The notes beneath the pieces are model-generated. The model worked only from the letters and a program-made list of their open reading frames with translations. It searched no databases and had not been told where the DNA came from. Shown here in pieces: positions 1 to 14,516 of a stretch of 64,000 nucleotides of DNA (positions are counted from its first letter, which is position 1; every line of letters starts with the position of its first letter). Both the position numbers and the translations under genes were made by a program. The stretch comes from Larimichthys crocea. Lineage: Eukaryota > Chordata > Actinopteri > Sciaenidae. Where the stretch lies: positions 310,001 to 374,000 of the forward strand of contig NW_020853535.1 of the NCBI RefSeq assembly GCF_000972845.2, in the 5' to 3' direction.

Positions 1-2909
1 CAGCACTCCTGTTGGTTCATGTCAGCAGCCATCACTGGGAAACACAGTGTTTGGTAGAAGCCTGTTTCTGGCTGTGTCCTGTCTCCGTGCATCTGTCAAG
101 ACGGGGCTATTTCCCACTTGGCCGAGGTGCATTATCAGGTCACTTCTTTTATAAAAGCAAAAAGAAGGAAATCCTGACAGAGCGCAGACTGAATGAACTC
201 TAACCTCTGGTGCAACAGCTGCACATTGTAGCCTATGTAAAGGGAGAAAAAAGAATGAAAACAAAAGAGAAAAGTGTTATATAATGAAGCCATGATCCAG
301 CATTTTCACAACATAGATGCAAAAGGTGGTAGTTGCAGCCCTGATAAAAGCAATAGTGTTAGTCCTATTATCAGAAATAGGAATGGTCGTTGATTGATAG
401 CCTCCATTGGAAATCTCCAAAAACAATCAACACATGTGAAGGCACCATTAATCAACAGAAAGCAAGGAAAGAACCGACAAGAGGCTGATGACAGTGACAC
501 GCAAGGCAAGAATGAACGACTCACAGTTTGTTTCACAGCGAGTGAAAGGAGAAGACGCATCCAGAAGAAACCACACACTCCGGACTGTGTGACTCAGCAG
601 CAGTCACCTGTGATTCAGGGGCGAGTCACAGACATGCGGCCCCAGATGTTTAGCACATCCACACTACATTTACTGTAAATGTCAGGGCTGATGGGTTATT
701 TATTCCGTGTTTTTTTTTACACTGTGCCGGCGTAACTCTTTGATGGCTGGTTGCATAAGCTGACTGTTACTGGAAGTCCCTGTCTGGAGGTAAGGTTGAG
801 TCTGGGGTGAATAGGCGTCATCATGTTTTTGGGTTATTTTCTTATTCTTGGTGATGCTGAGTTACCGTAAGGAGTACTGTCACAATGTCTCAGTCATGGC
901 TGATTTAGAAAAATTGTGTTTCTAATGGTTTCAGTCATTAGAAGTTGTCAGCTCACTTGATTTACTCAGCAGTTTAAATGTTCTCTGCTTTCTTACCAAA
1001 TCCTTTGCAAATTTAAGGATTTTGTTTGAGTTCTGCTACAGTTCAAACTGAGGTTAATCAAATGAGATGAGAGATCAGATTAGAATCCTGTCACAGAAAC
1101 TGTGACGCAGTAAAGATAGCATTCATCCTGCTTATACCCCTAGGTAGTGGCTCATTATAAGCCTGCAATTAGCCGCTAATCGTGCTGCTGTCATGCACAG
1201 TGACATCAGATTCATGAATGAGGATAGCTCCGTTCATAAACGTCGAGGGATTTGGTTTGACTGATCTGGTGGATTCACAGTAAACACCGCCGGGGATCAA
1301 TGAATCACTGGAATGAGTCAATTAATGACCAAGACCAGTTTTTTCTGGTCTGCAGGTCCCTCTACTGGTGCCAGCACAGAACTGGCAACCCAGCACTGAC
1401 TGGTAACCATGATGCTCTGGCAGCTGAGTGCAAGGGCGTTTGTTTACTGCCTGATGACGGTTTAGGTTGTGAAATGGGTTTGTGTGGGAATCTGGCAACA
1501 TGCCCATCGGCTTTGACAACCCACAGATCAGTTGGTTTCTATTTGTGAGTACAGAGGTTTTTACTTTCTGCTGGATACTTTCAGTGTGTTGTTGTATCAG
1601 TTAAATTATGTAAAACATCAAGCCCTTTGAAGCCACAGGGAGTTGTAAAGGCATATTTTAACTGAACTCACACACAGACACTGAAATAAGACCTCCAAGT
1701 CAAGTGAAGTCAGTCCACCTCTTTAACCCTGTTGACAGCACAATTAGACAGCCAATGAGGTTCATTCAGTCTCTGACCCCTGAAGGCCATGACCCCAATC
1801 TCCCCCTCTGATTCTTTCATACTCAGCAACACACACACCTCTTGTTGCCTCCGCTGAGTTCACCTCTACAGTGTGTAGCACATTAATTAAGTGATGACTG
1901 AAGATGGGTGTGAGGAGGGAATAGAGGTCACAGGAGTCTGTGGAGTCTCAGATGACTCTGTCACGCAGGGAAATGAACAGTAGGGGAGTCAGGGGTGTGA
2001 TTAGCCAGATTTTACTTCTATGAAGCCATTAAGAAAATTAATTATAAAGTCACTGGTATAGGGAGAATCACTACTTGACCTGAGTGGAGTGGAAAACATA
2101 TGGAGGAAATAAAATTCAGAAGAAAACAAGTTAAAAAATGACATTTTTAAATATGAATGAGCATGTTTGAGGCCTTTTTGTGTGTAATATACCAGGTGTG
2201 GTCATAAACTCAGAATAACTGTGGACTTGAGTTGATTAAGAAAACTTTTCCCCAAAATAATGGTGGTTACAATATGCCTTTTTAAGCAAGCTTATAATGC
2301 CATGTAATTCCCATGGATTACCAACATCATTAAGTATGTATAACAATTGTGGCTTGAAACGAACGCCACATGTTGTAGAACAAAATGGTCTAACCCCTTC
2401 CTGCCCTCTGCTGTCACTAAAATTCACTTGGTTGGGTAACAATGTGAGAAAAATTGAAGTTGAGACTCTAGAGAATCAGTATTGCGCTGTTATACTGGGA
2501 TACCTCAAAACTGCTGGACCCACAATGCAGTGCCATAAAGTGTTTGTATTCGACCCTGTCTGGGTGGTAAGCGACCATGTCTTTCTTCATGTCTCCAGAT
2601 GACATCATCAGTCATTTTGTGAGAGCCACAGAGGACGTAACTCTCTGCAGTCTGAATAAAATCCCATTTTAACAGTAAACTGATAGTGACATGTAAAATT
2701 GACGGAATCTTCCTGTAATTTGCAAACTTCTGTGTTGCTATTTTCAGCTTTGTTCTGCTTTAGTACTGTTTGCTTTTAGTGATAAAATTAGGAGTGAAAA
2801 GATCAATCTGAAATCATGAGGAAAACCACAATTCATAATTACACAAGTTCCACATGTATTTATGGATTTTGTTAAATAACATCAAATAGTACGTACAGTG
2901 CTACAGTAT

Positions 2910-3185
2910 AGAAGTCAGAAATCAGAAAAAGCTTTATTGCCAAGTGCATTTTTTACACATACAAGGAATTTGTTTTGGTGTTGTTGGTGCATGTCAGACA
3001 TCTCTAAATATAAGAAGGATAAGAAAATCAAGTGTTAAATTTAACAATTTAAATATAAATATATATACACAGTATGTTTGAAAATAAAAAATAAGAAGAG
3101 CAGTACAGCTGAGTGAGTACAATGTGCAAGTATTCACAGTATGCAGAGTATTTTCAATATGCAAGTAACAAAACAGGGGAATGTA
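2910..3185. repeat. Degenerate dispersed repeat (tail of a fish retroelement?)
   Basis: The stretch begins with 'agaaaaagctttattgccaag' followed by 'acacatacaaggaatttgt'. I recognise this as a very common interspersed repeat in teleost genomes. It continues as AT-rich, partly self-similar sequence ('cacagtatg', 'aatatgcaag'). The family name is not certain; a non-LTR retroelement 3' end or derived SINE is the likely source. No intact coding region is present. Confidence 0.5.
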
Positions 3186-5304
3186 ACACATAGAGTTGTG
3201 AATGCAGTGTCTGTTTATTGAAGTGAGCTTTAAACGGGCATTTCATGCATTCTGTCTGTCAGTACTTACTAATCTGTTCCTTTAAGGTCTGGACAAGGGG
3301 AATCTGGTTTATGGGTTATGGCTGCAGAGAACACAGGGAAATATGCCTCATTACTAACCAAAGAGCCAAAGCCACTCTGCGTTTGAAGTGGCCGGTCGTT
3401 CTGGCTTTCACTCTCAAACAGTGATTCACAGATGATCCTTGAATGACTCATTAAGTTCATTCGTACCGACCCCCAACTGCTTTTCAGCAGCCAACAGCTC
3501 CACAAAAGGCAAATTCGGTTGGTGGTGGTGCTGCTGCTGCTGGACAAGGAGGCTGAGGGTTAGTGTGGTAGAGCCCTCTGCTGGTTGTAGCGTGGAACAC
3601 ATTTTCTTCAGAGTGGATCAACAAGTAATGATGTTGAGTGCAGTCTGTGTCTCAAGGGTAAAAAAAGGTCCCTATGTAGGCTGCCTCAGACTTCCTTTAG
3701 AATGAGAGTGGATTTAACAGGATCTTTCATCTCTCAAATGACTGGGAAGGTAGATTTTTAGTTTTGTAGAATAACATTTTCAGCATGACCAAATGAAATA
3801 AAACTATGGATAACTTCTCGAAACGGTGATAAATACCAGTTAGAGAAAAGAATGTGAGAATGAATAACTGTGTGGGTGAAGTGACTTGCGTCATCCTTCT
3901 AAAGAGAAGAAACAAATGAACAAAAATACCTGGATTTAAGGACACGTCAAGTTTATTACCATTTGGATTTGACTTTTTTATGTTGAGCCATCATTTTGGT
4001 CAGATATCATATACTCACTGACATTATACTGTTACACCCGGCATTAAAATGTGATCTGTATGTGGATACGTTATCTGGATCAGGAAGGGTGCAAAGTAAT
4101 GCCAACGCATTATGATTGGAATCAGTCTGGATCAGCCAGACCACATTAACCTGGATCTCGGCCAGGTGTAAATGCAATCTGTACAGCATGAATACATCTT
4201 TAAGAGAAAAATGCACCGAGAAAATTAAAAGGTAACCCAATGCTGTCTCTTCCTGCTAACTTAAGCAAGCCTGGAAAAAGTCATCGCATTGGCTCGCAAG
4301 TCGACCTCGTAAAAGTGTTTTAGAAACGTATGATGTCCATTAGTGGCATTGACCTGGGGTGCACCATGTCCAAAGAAGGTATGCCGACAAAGAAATCATC
4401 TTTGTACCTTCTTTTAACTCCAGATGAAATCACTGAAACTCTACTGAGGGACCTTTCTTGCTGGTAATTGATCGAGCATGAAGAAAAAGCCTAAAATGAC
4501 AAATTACAGAGACATGATTGATTTCTCTCCGTCTTTGCAAAACAACTTCTATCCAAAGTAAAACCAACCACTTGAAACAAATGACATCCTCTCCTACTCG
4601 AGCACCGCTGTGTTATTACTGAGGCTAAAGACATCGCTCATATTCTAAGAGACAATAGTGTACAAAACAATCAGCAGTTAAGCAGTCTGACCACTTCACT
4701 AAGTGGCTGGGCGTAGTGTCGCTGTCCTGTCCTCGTCCTCTGAGAGCCTTGTTAATAAAAACCGGCCCAGGCTCCTGGCAGTCTGGACGGCACCCAATCA
4801 AAAACCCATTAATCTAGTGATCTACATTAATTTGTTTCTCAACAAGCAGATGGCAGTCTCGATTGAAACCAAACAGACATGTGTTGTGTACTGAATTTCA
4901 ATGGGCTTATAAATGGGCTTTTTACAGAAACAACAAACGACAGATCCGTCCTATGGGGCTGATACCTGATCAAGATCTTAGCAGTTGGTGGGCTGATAGC
5001 TTTGTGGGCTAGGAACACTGTGTTTACCATAAGCTCAGGGCTGTAAATACGAGTATTTGTCCACAAATCTTTGACCTCCCATCTGCACACGCCTCATTAC
5101 AATCCCCTTGTGCTCTTATTTCTGTTTTTCTTGCGTGCACTTCAGAAAAAAGTTTTACTGCGAGTAAAATTAATTTCATCACCGTCATTATATCAATGTC
5201 CCGGTATTGTAGTGGCAAAAGCAACAGTTGCCATGAGTGAAAGTGCTTCCAAATTCCGGCCCAATAGGAGCCCTGTCAAATCGACCACAACTAGCAGCTG
5301 ACAC

Positions 5305-5334
5305 AGCTTGAGTTCATGAAGCTTGAGTTCATGA
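5305..5334. repeat. 15-bp perfect tandem duplication
   Basis: The unit agcttgagttcatga occurs twice back to back with no mismatch (5305-5319 and 5320-5334). This is a simple recent duplication in intronic sequence, with no evident function. Confidence 0.9.
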
Positions 5335-6243
5335 ACAGTAAGCTGTTCAGATGCTGCGAGGAAGTGTGACTAATCTGTGTAGGCCAGTGGTGAGTCACAC
5401 CAATACAGGTCACGTCCTCTTGATATGTTTATAGTTGGAATGAGTTTGCAGAATAATTCAAGCCCTCCCGGGGAGGGATAAGGATCTGTTTGTATGCATC
5501 TGTAACCGTGTATTTCTGGCCGAGCTTCTCGTTTGCAGCAGGGGATAGTTAATGGTACCCTGTACGCCTCTCCTGATTTATTTGTGTGTTTTGGAGTGGG
5601 CGGAGTCAACAGAAGTCTGAAGGAATGATTACAGAGCCCTGCAGCATCCCAGAATAGACGGGTGTCAGCCGGAAGCCCCAGGACGCTTGTTAAGGCCGCC
5701 ATCCGTCCAAAAGTTTGCCTGACGTTCAACACAGGCCTTCAATTAGAGCTGTTACCACCGCAGTGAGGTGATGCTGTGTGTTGTGCAGTGATCTAAGCCT
5801 GTGGAAGGAGCTCATCTTGTGAGCTAGCGGCTAAAACGCTAATTAACACAGGACTCTCCACAGTGTGAGGCTGAATATTACACAAATATCCGCCAGCTAG
5901 CCTTCTTTTCATGTATTATCTCTACTGGTCCGAGCCGACCTGGATCTGAGATGATCTATTTAAAAAAAAATTTTGGACAGACATTTTTGGTGAAGCACAG
6001 AATGGGTGTGAACGCTGTGGAGAGCTCAAAATGTTTGTGTGGTTGTGTGTGTGTGTCTAGCTGCCAGTGTGCATGTATACGTGTGTGTGTGTGTCCTTCA
6101 CCAACACGATGGTGGCAGTGTCTGGATCACACACCACAGAGCCGGCGAGCCAGACGCTGCCTCACATGCTGTGGTTACCATGGTAAGGTGAGATACTGCT
6201 CGTGTCTGAGTGTGCGAAAGTCTCATAAACCCTGCTGCGAGGA

Positions 6244-6248
<5 letters not shown>

Positions 6249-6285
<37 letters not shown>
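6249..6285. repeat. (TG)n microsatellite
   Basis: About 18 uninterrupted TG units. Shorter impure GT runs lie at about 6037-6095. The Val/Cys-alternating open frame across this region is a repeat artefact. Confidence 0.95.
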
Positions 6286-6295
<10 letters not shown>

Positions 6296-8586
6296 CTACT
6301 TCAGCATCTGCTGTAGTCTACATGTCTGTACTTTAAGGGCAGAGATGATGGCTTGAACACACTGCTTTGGTTTAGGTTATTTATGGGATTTCAAGTATTT
6401 TTATCTCAGTAATAAAACATACTGCAGAGGGGAGGATGTTAAATAACAGTGATAAAATAAAATGATTCAAAAAACGTACAAGACATGAGTGAAGTTTATG
6501 CATAATAAAAATATATATGAAGTGCTTTTATTTAGAGAACACCGACGATTAAAAGTATTTAGTGCGATGAGGACAACGCTGCCAAATTCCTTCATTCTTT
6601 CAAAATAAAGGTATGTTTTTGGAACACTTAGTCATGCTTGAACTTGAACTTCACATTGTAAATATGATGACTGGTATTTTATGACGTAATGAGGCTAACA
6701 AAAATCATTGCTGCCATCACAGTAAAAGACTCTATGAGGAACAATAAAGTCATACATCATCTCAGGGCCGTTTATGAAAACGCCACATTACTGAGGTCGA
6801 CAATTCTTTCTTTAAAGATCATTTACAAAACTTTACAATAACATTGACAGAATTTAAGTGCAAACCAGAAGATTCTTTCTCTTTTTCCTTCCTTATTCCT
6901 TCTCTTATCATTGTATGTACCTTAGTTTTACGGATACTCACGATGAGAAGCAGCTTGAAATCTTGAAAGTTTCTTTATGTCTGTATGTCTTGATGTGAAT
7001 ATCATGTTGGGAACTTCCCCAACAAAACTAATTACATTGCATTCCAAAGTTTACCAGAAGCTAATATGAGTAAACCAACACAAGGCCGCCAGGACAAAAA
7101 AAGGCCCTGTTGATTTTGCTAACTCATACTGCTGAATCAAACGGAACAGAGTTTAGAGGCATTTTCATACAAAGAAGGATGCAAGTGGTGTGAATAGATG
7201 CAAAAATTCGCTTGAAGCAGCACAAACTCCAAAGATGCATCTGTGGAAGTTGAAAATGTTTCATCTTCAAGTTTCACTCATCCTGAGTACAGATGAGAGG
7301 AAAGAGGAGAGAGGCCGGAAGGAAATGACTGAGTTCTAAGACCAGTCAGAGCTGAACACAAACACACATACACTTCTGCACGCTAACATTACAGGCTATT
7401 TTGCACAAATAATGCAAACCTTTGCTTTGATTTGTATCTGAACACATCTTTATATTTGCATAAGTCAAACTTAGGAATACAGTACACACTGTATTTTTTG
7501 TCTTCCATCTTTTTCAGTGTAAACACACATCTTTTATTTAGTGTCTTTTAAATTGTTTCATCTATGAAAACACTTCTCACATTCTCTTCTGTGTTTTCTC
7601 TTTATATTTTACTACTTAAATGTAGTTTTCACCACTTCACCTCTGTGTTTTTGTGCAAACTAAATGACCTATTGGATCCAGAGGCAGTGTAAATCCAGCA
7701 CTCTGTCTTCTGGTTTGGGGTCAAGGCTTCAATGCAGAGGAAGGAAGGGTGTTTGTGTTTTAGGATGTGTGTTTGGAGGTTGTATAAAATGACTCCCACT
7801 CCCGCCCAGCATCTGATGGATTCTTGTCATATAAACGTGAATCAGCTGCTGAATTTAACTACTGTAGTCTGGGTGTTGTTGGTCTAAAACTGCTTTGTCC
7901 ACTTTCACTGTGAAGGTTAGAGATCAGCAGGAAATTCATGTGTCCATGCTGACACTCCCCGTTATTGGGTTATATTGTGTTTTATAGTTATGATGGATAG
8001 CCGTGATTTAGACCCGTCCTTCATGTGCCAGGCTGGCGCAATGAAACAGAATGATACGAGATATTTTTCCTGGCAAAAAATAATGGAAAGCTACTACATG
8101 TAATTGTTCCCTTGTGTGCTACCTTAACATTTTGCTGCTTTGGCAAACGATTGCCTGTAATTGGCGCTTGTAGCCACAGACAGTTGATGAAATTGGTCAA
8201 CAAACACATCTATCTTTTATCAGTGCCTGCCTGCTACCGTCTGTCTCGGAATTGCGTCGTGCTCATTCGTCTTTATGGCGTTTTTGAGCTGTCATCTCTT
8301 TTCCTGATATTTTCTGACCATCCTCTCTTCCTTTCTCCCTCCATTCACTCGTTGGCCTTCAGTTTCACGCTGCGCTGCGAGAGATCGGCCCTGACTGACG
8401 TGTGCGAGCACATCCTGCATATATTGTGTGTTCAGACTTTCTCCCAGCCATCCAATTATGTCATTTTCTGCTCAGGATTTCCCCTGAAACGACAAAGTGG
8501 CTTGGCAGATCGTGGCATGAGAAAACGATGACTGAATGTTTCAATTTTAGCAGCTTGCGCGTCTCTCCTGTTATCTGCTGATTGCG

Positions 8587-8740
8587 GTGAAGTCATTTGG
8601 TCAGCGCCAACCTTGGAAGCTAGAAGCCATTGGTTTGAATCTTCCAGAACAGCTCGGAAAACCCCCAAAATCCACTTTCATCTTGTGCTCGAGTACCACG
8701 AGGAAGGCACCTGTATGTCCAACTACTTGGATGGAGCTGC
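8587..8740 (+). repeat. Possible tRNA-derived SINE remnant
   Basis: The segment has a box-B-like 'ggtttgaatct' preceded by 'gctagaagccatt' and followed by 'gaggaaggcacctgtatgtccaa'. That pattern resembles the head and body of some fish SINEs. A related phrase, 'tctagaagccatcggtttgcgtct', occurs near 49612. The copy is degenerate, with no poly-A tail or target duplication seen, so this is a weak call. Confidence 0.25.
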
Positions 8741-11219
8741 TTAATGACGTATCACGCAGCGGGACCTTGAAAGCAACATGCATGCTTAATCAGTTTTCCT
8801 TGGAAAAAATAAGCCAAACAAACAGTGATGCACACTTAATAGGCTTTGAGGAAACGTTGAGTAAGACTTTGGCTGAGGAGTCAAAGGAGTTTTCTTCTGG
8901 CATGGAAGATTAGAGTGATCTGACGTGTTTTCATAAGCCTTGTTTTTAGTCTCACATGCATAAAATGATTATTCACGTTCATTCTTTCCTTTATTTTACA
9001 TCTGTTGTTGCATTTGATTAGTGTTTTATCACTGTGTGTAAAGCTGCTTTATCATTCTTGTAAACAGACAGATCTCTCACTCCCAAATCCTCCAACTGAA
9101 CACTCAGCTGTGATTGACCGTTGGCACGACAACAAAGGTGTTCCCCGCTCATCCCATTCATATCCCCTAGGTTGCGGTGCACGCCTGCCTCTTAAAATTG
9201 TTGTGGAGAACACTGTCACGTAAATAAACGTATTATTTTTGATCCCCTCTCACTAGCGCCAAACCGCAAGGAAACTTTGAGTCTACGATTTGTATATTGT
9301 TGGCGTAAACTCTCCGCTTGGATGTTTGCGAGATTGGAGTAAAGCCATGTTGGAAAGCTGCCTCCTGCTATTACCTCTGGATTAGGTGGGTTTGAAGGAG
9401 GCTTCTCTTATTCCGCTCCCAGGACAAGATAATGATGGTTTCCGAGGGAACAGAGATGCGTCAGACTTATCCCGGGAAACACCAAAAAGGTTTACAGTAT
9501 ATAGTCAAAATGGCTTCCAGGTGCTCCGATAATGTAGTTGGACACTGATGGTTGTATCTGCGCCCGAAGGATTTCTCATGGTTATCTTTCATTTGGATCT
9601 CCTCCTCGCTCGACAGACTGTAGGGAAAGGCGGCAGATGCTCACAGTCGGAGATCTCCAGGATTATGCAATTCATCTCTTACTGACCCTAAAAAAAAAAT
9701 GAATTCACACTTTTGCTTCCACTACAATTTCCTCTTTGCTTGCACGGCTGTTAGGATACACTCGCTTTACTTTCAGGAACGTCAAACCTATTCAAAACAC
9801 AACACGCCACAACATTCTGACATTGTCAACACGGTCGTCCTTCAGTACCACGAGGCCTTCAGCTGCCATACCACAGATCCACATTCTGCTATATAAAGTC
9901 AACTCCTCCACTCAAAACGTGTTTTGCTGATTGTTCCTCTGTTTGACCTTCACTGTGCGGAATGATGAATGTGCAGAGTTGAACACTCAAAGGCTTCTCT
10001 GCGCTTACCTTAGATTGTACGAGTGTGATTCTGTGACAGCAGGGCTACTTTGGATTCATGTTCGAGTTTGCAACAAGTGTGTGTGGGAAGGTGACACATC
10101 CAGTGAATGTAAACCTCAGTGAAGCACTGTAGTGTGTACAGCAGTTCAGCCTTTAAAGAGAAAACTATTTGCGTATTCATAGATTGTATGTTCTTCGACA
10201 CATTTACACTCAAGGCAAATGTCTTTCGACTTCTTTGCTTCTTTCCAGAGACCACCTGTCAGCAGCGCAGCCACTACAAATTATTTCCTGTTGAGCTCGA
10301 CTTCCTGTTTCCATCCGTCAATCACTCCTGGCTTTGTCATTTAGTCATGACCCAGAGACGGAAATGAGGCGAAGAATCATGGAGGATGCTCCATCACATC
10401 GCGGCTCCATCGATTCCATTGGCTCGTTGCTCGTTTAGTTAATGCAGCTTTATGTTGTGTTTAATTACATTTAGGAGCCATGCGGGAGCGGCACCGCTTG
10501 CCAAGTTGAGGCTTTTTGAGCCAGTGTGGCCACAGAGGAGACGCCTCCTCCTGGCTAGCCCGTTTCAAACAGCATTACACAGCTAAATGTCCTCCAAGTG
10601 ACTGTATATATGCTCAAACCCCATGAATGCAATTAAGTCTTTAATTTATTAGACAGCACTGGAATGAAGCCCTGATTAAAGAGCCCATACATTAACAGTC
10701 ATTCACTGGAAGCACATTAATAAGTACAGGGGAGAGTATAGTTTGACTTCCTCTCTGTCCCGTCTCCTCTCACTCCAGCACCTCTCTCCTTCTGCCTGGC
10801 TCCCCCCGGCGGCGGAACAGCGCCACTACAGCCTCTGCCAATAATACCTGCGTAGCTGTAGTCACTGCATTGTGATCAGGACTGTTGAAGGCAGTTTATC
10901 TGCTCTGCTCTGGGTGAGAGCCGGCTGTGTGTTGGCGGCGTTTTTGGGATCCCTGGGCGCTGAGCGGGAGAGATCTGCAGAGCAGGTAGAGAGGAAGAGA
11001 AGAGAGGGCAAAGAGAGGAGAGATACTTCATGTGTTCATCAATAAGGATAACATCATCACAGAGACTGGACTTCTGCTGAGTGATGCTGGCTGCCGAAAG
11101 AAAGAACGAAAGAAAGAAAAGAAAGAAAGAGGAGGGAGGGTGGGCAAGGAGAGGGGGATTCTGTGTGTGTTTGCTTGTGTGTGAGTGGCTGGGGAATTTG
11201 TTAATTGCATATGCATCTA

Positions 11220-11221
<2 letters not shown>

Positions 11222-11272
<51 letters not shown>
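11222..11272. repeat. (TG)n microsatellite
   Basis: About 25 perfect TG units. The preceding 100 bases on this strand are a GAAA/GGA-rich purine tract (about 11090-11150), making a combined low-complexity block. Confidence 0.95.
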
Positions 11273-11273
<1 letters not shown>

Positions 11274-13817
11274 GTCTCATCGTGCATGTGTGTCTCTATG
11301 ATGTCAGTAGTCTCAGTCAGCACCACTGAAGGTGCTGTTATTGCTGATGTTTTGCCTCTGCCGTAGCACCAGCCCCGTTTTTACCAAAGCGATTGGGATT
11401 CAGAGAGGAGAGGCTAACGAGTGCAGGAGGCTGACAGGCTGAACTCTGAGCGCCACTGAGGAGTCACATGAAGTGAGAGGATCAGTGAGTCGGCATGCAC
11501 ACGCAGAGACAGGAGGCAGGATTCTTTAAAAATGTTTCTTTGATGTTTGTGCTTTGTCAGAGAGTGCAGAGGGGAGAGGAGAGCAGAGGTGTGAGGTCAG
11601 GCTGGAACCTAGGACACTGCAGCTTGACCTTCAGCCTTCAGCGTGTTTTACAGCTGTCTTTATCTTTTTCTAACTTGTTGAGAAGCAGCAAGTCTTTGCC
11701 TTGATGTGCCTGAGCTCTTTTGAAGTTGATTATTTCCTTGTCGTGTTTCAAACTGATCTGAAAATGTCCACATTAAATTTGGAACAGCTTTTATTGAGTA
11801 ACAGTGGCTGACACTTCCTGCAGCTGCTTCACAGTAAAAGTTTTACAGCGGTACCCTCATGCTTTATACGTCTTGGCAGGTTCCTTTAAATTACTGGCAG
11901 TTTTTAGTCCAGTTGATCGAAAAAGAAATGTGAATCAATCATTCAGGCTCGGTTTATACAGCCGTAAAGGGAGAAGAAAGACGGGTTTGGCTCGTAACTT
12001 AATTATGTCCCTGTGGAAGTGCTAAAAAAGTGTTGCCGGCATGACGGCTTTTGCTTCCAGAAGTTGACATATTTCAGTCGAAAACAGAGTTTTGGAGCAC
12101 ACGCTGTTCCAAAGTGGGCAGGTTGGACCAAAACAAACACAGAAAGTGAGTCAGCATTATTGTGAGCTGTCACAAAGTCGAGCTTCTTCAAAATGAGTAC
12201 ATTCCAGCATTCGTGGCTTTTTCAGGAAAAAGGGAGCAGGGATTGAATGAAAAAATCTGCCATGGATTTTTAATGTTCACCTACTGCCGCGCGACTAAGT
12301 AAAAATAGGCTGTTTTTTGTTTGTTTGTATATTATCAACACCTCTGTGTTTGTAGGTTTTAGTGATGCTGTCATGGAAGCAGATTTTTTTAGTGAAGACT
12401 TGCTCAAACCCACATCCCACATCTATCAGCTGTCCACACTGCTTAGCAGTCCATTTCACTGCAGCTCTCTCAACTCATTTATTTCATCCCAGGGCTTCTG
12501 TTTAAAATACAGAAAGAAGGCACAAATGACCTTCTCAAACCATTGGCAGAGAGCTGCTTGATACATTTAAAGAGGATGAGACATGTTGGAGTCCAAGCCA
12601 GAGACCAATTTAGTTACTGAATACCTCCGGTGGCTTGTTTGATCCATTGTAGGTAAATATGTGGAGGTTTTATTATAGCAGCCAGCAAGACGAGTGTTTG
12701 CAGACACAAAAGAAAGAGTGTTTGCACAGAGCAGGCCTTTAAAGTAGCTCACTCTCCTGTGATTGTCAGGCAGTGTGAGGCTGAATTGTCTCGCTGTGGT
12801 AAACTCTGCTAATCCACTGCAGCGTGCGGCACAAAAACAAACCTTTCAAAACAAATGCAAATATTGTTTGACCTCTGGAATGAATAGGTAGTGTATAGCC
12901 CTGAAGACGTGTGTTTATTGGAATTCATATCCCTGCAGGAGCCGCAGCAGATGTAGAGGCAGCTGGCTATATTAGCCACAAATTCACCCAAATTGAATTC
13001 ATCCGCTGGGTATCGCACCCTCCACTGGGTCTACCTCCCCTCCTCATTTCTCACTTGCGTGTGTTGAGGAAGTGATTTCAAGGATCAGAAACATTAAGTG
13101 TGTTTCCATCCAAATGTGCATAAAATAACCAGAGTGGAATGGCCAAAAACTGGAAAAAGGAGTTGAAATATTTCTCTGCTGAGGTGGAAAAGTTAGGTGA
13201 CTTACTTAGTCAAGCACTTGCCATATCTCCATCATGTTTTCTCCAATGCTTTAGTTCGTTTAAGGTTCTTTCAAATTAGCTGCACCATCTTCCTAATTTG
13301 CGTTTACAGAAAATTTGGTTACATTTCGAGCTATATTCAAATGAAAAGCTGACTATTTCTGGCAGGAGAGTTGAGTCTTTGACACTCTGTTCCTCTGCAG
13401 AGGCGTTAATCCTCTGTCCTTGCTCCCTTTTAGGGTAAGGAGAGAGAGAGAAAGTGAGAGAGACATACAGCAGTTGGAAGGTGGCTGTTAAACCAATGTA
13501 ACAGATCAAACCCTGCTCCTCCTTCCTTCTCCTCCTCGCCCCAGGTCTCTGGTGAACTTAACCGTCCGGCAGCTTGTGTTCGAGCCTTGGTGGAATTTCC
13601 TGCAGCCTGATGTGACTGTAGTTGTCAGCAGGAGCAGCACACACACTCTTAATTTCTTTCTTTCACACGCATTCTCTCCATCCTCCTGCTCTCCTGTTTG
13701 TTTACTTGCCCCCTGTTGAGATGTGGCTTGCGTTTGCGGTGTGTGTTTTTGTGTGTGTCTGTGAGCAATGTGAGCATTTCTGAGCATATGCCATTTTTTG
13801 CAAGCAGGTTTTAGCGG

Positions 13818-13818
<1 letters not shown>

Positions 13819-13850
<32 letters not shown>
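13819..13850. repeat. (GT)n microsatellite
   Basis: Sixteen perfect GT units in intronic sequence, with no other feature attached. Confidence 0.95.
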
Positions 13851-13851
<1 letters not shown>

Positions 13852-14407
13852 CTGTGTGTTTTCCCCGTGACGGCTCTCGTTTTTTTTAGTTTGCTCTTTT
13901 ACGACTTCTCATCATGGAGAAAGTCGCAGAAGGAAACCACAACAGATACAAACTTCTGAGAGGCGGCATCTTTAAAGGAGCAAACGCTTCACTTCCAAGA
14001 AAAAAGGAAAGAACGGCAGGGAAATGCTTTTAATTGAGAGTGGTGTGTGAGGTAAATGAGGGGAAAAACAGATTATTTCATCATGAGAATCGGTTAAGTT
14101 TTATGAGGGAATTCCTTGGGAAATGTCTACCATCTACCAACATGCTGTGTGGCATGTTCTAGTTACAGAAAGTTCATTTGTAGAAATTGCAAAAACAGAG
14201 ATGTTCAACCACATAGTTCAACTGACTGGAAGCACAGCACATAAACCACACAAAACAAGAATCAAATCCATGTTATCTGAATTAATGCCACTTTTTTGAC
14301 ATTGCAGAACTTTTTTTAAACAGTTGACTCCCCACCGTCACTGAAGATCTCACATTTCTGAGGGGATTTTCACCACCACCTCCTGCTGCTCAGACCTGTT
14401 ATTGCTG

Positions 14408-14425
14408 ATATATATATATCTATAT

Positions 14426-14515
<90 letters not shown>
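14408..14515. repeat. Compound (TA)n plus T30 tract
   Basis: A near-perfect TA run (about 14408-14483) is followed by 30 consecutive T residues at 14486-14515. A poly-T tract beside a microsatellite often marks the 3' tail of a minus-strand retroposon, but no retroposon body is recognisable next to it. Length here should be treated as assembly- and allele-dependent. Confidence 0.92.

Positions 14516-14516
<1 letters not shown>

Noticed and set aside
8112..8531. 139-codon plus-strand frame
   Set aside because: Composition is intron-like and no homologous family is recognised. No splice signals at suitable phases.
13401..13440. Acceptor followed by G|gtaagg resembling a recursive site
   Set aside because: The AG is separated from the GT by one base, so a functional donor would not be regenerated at the junction.
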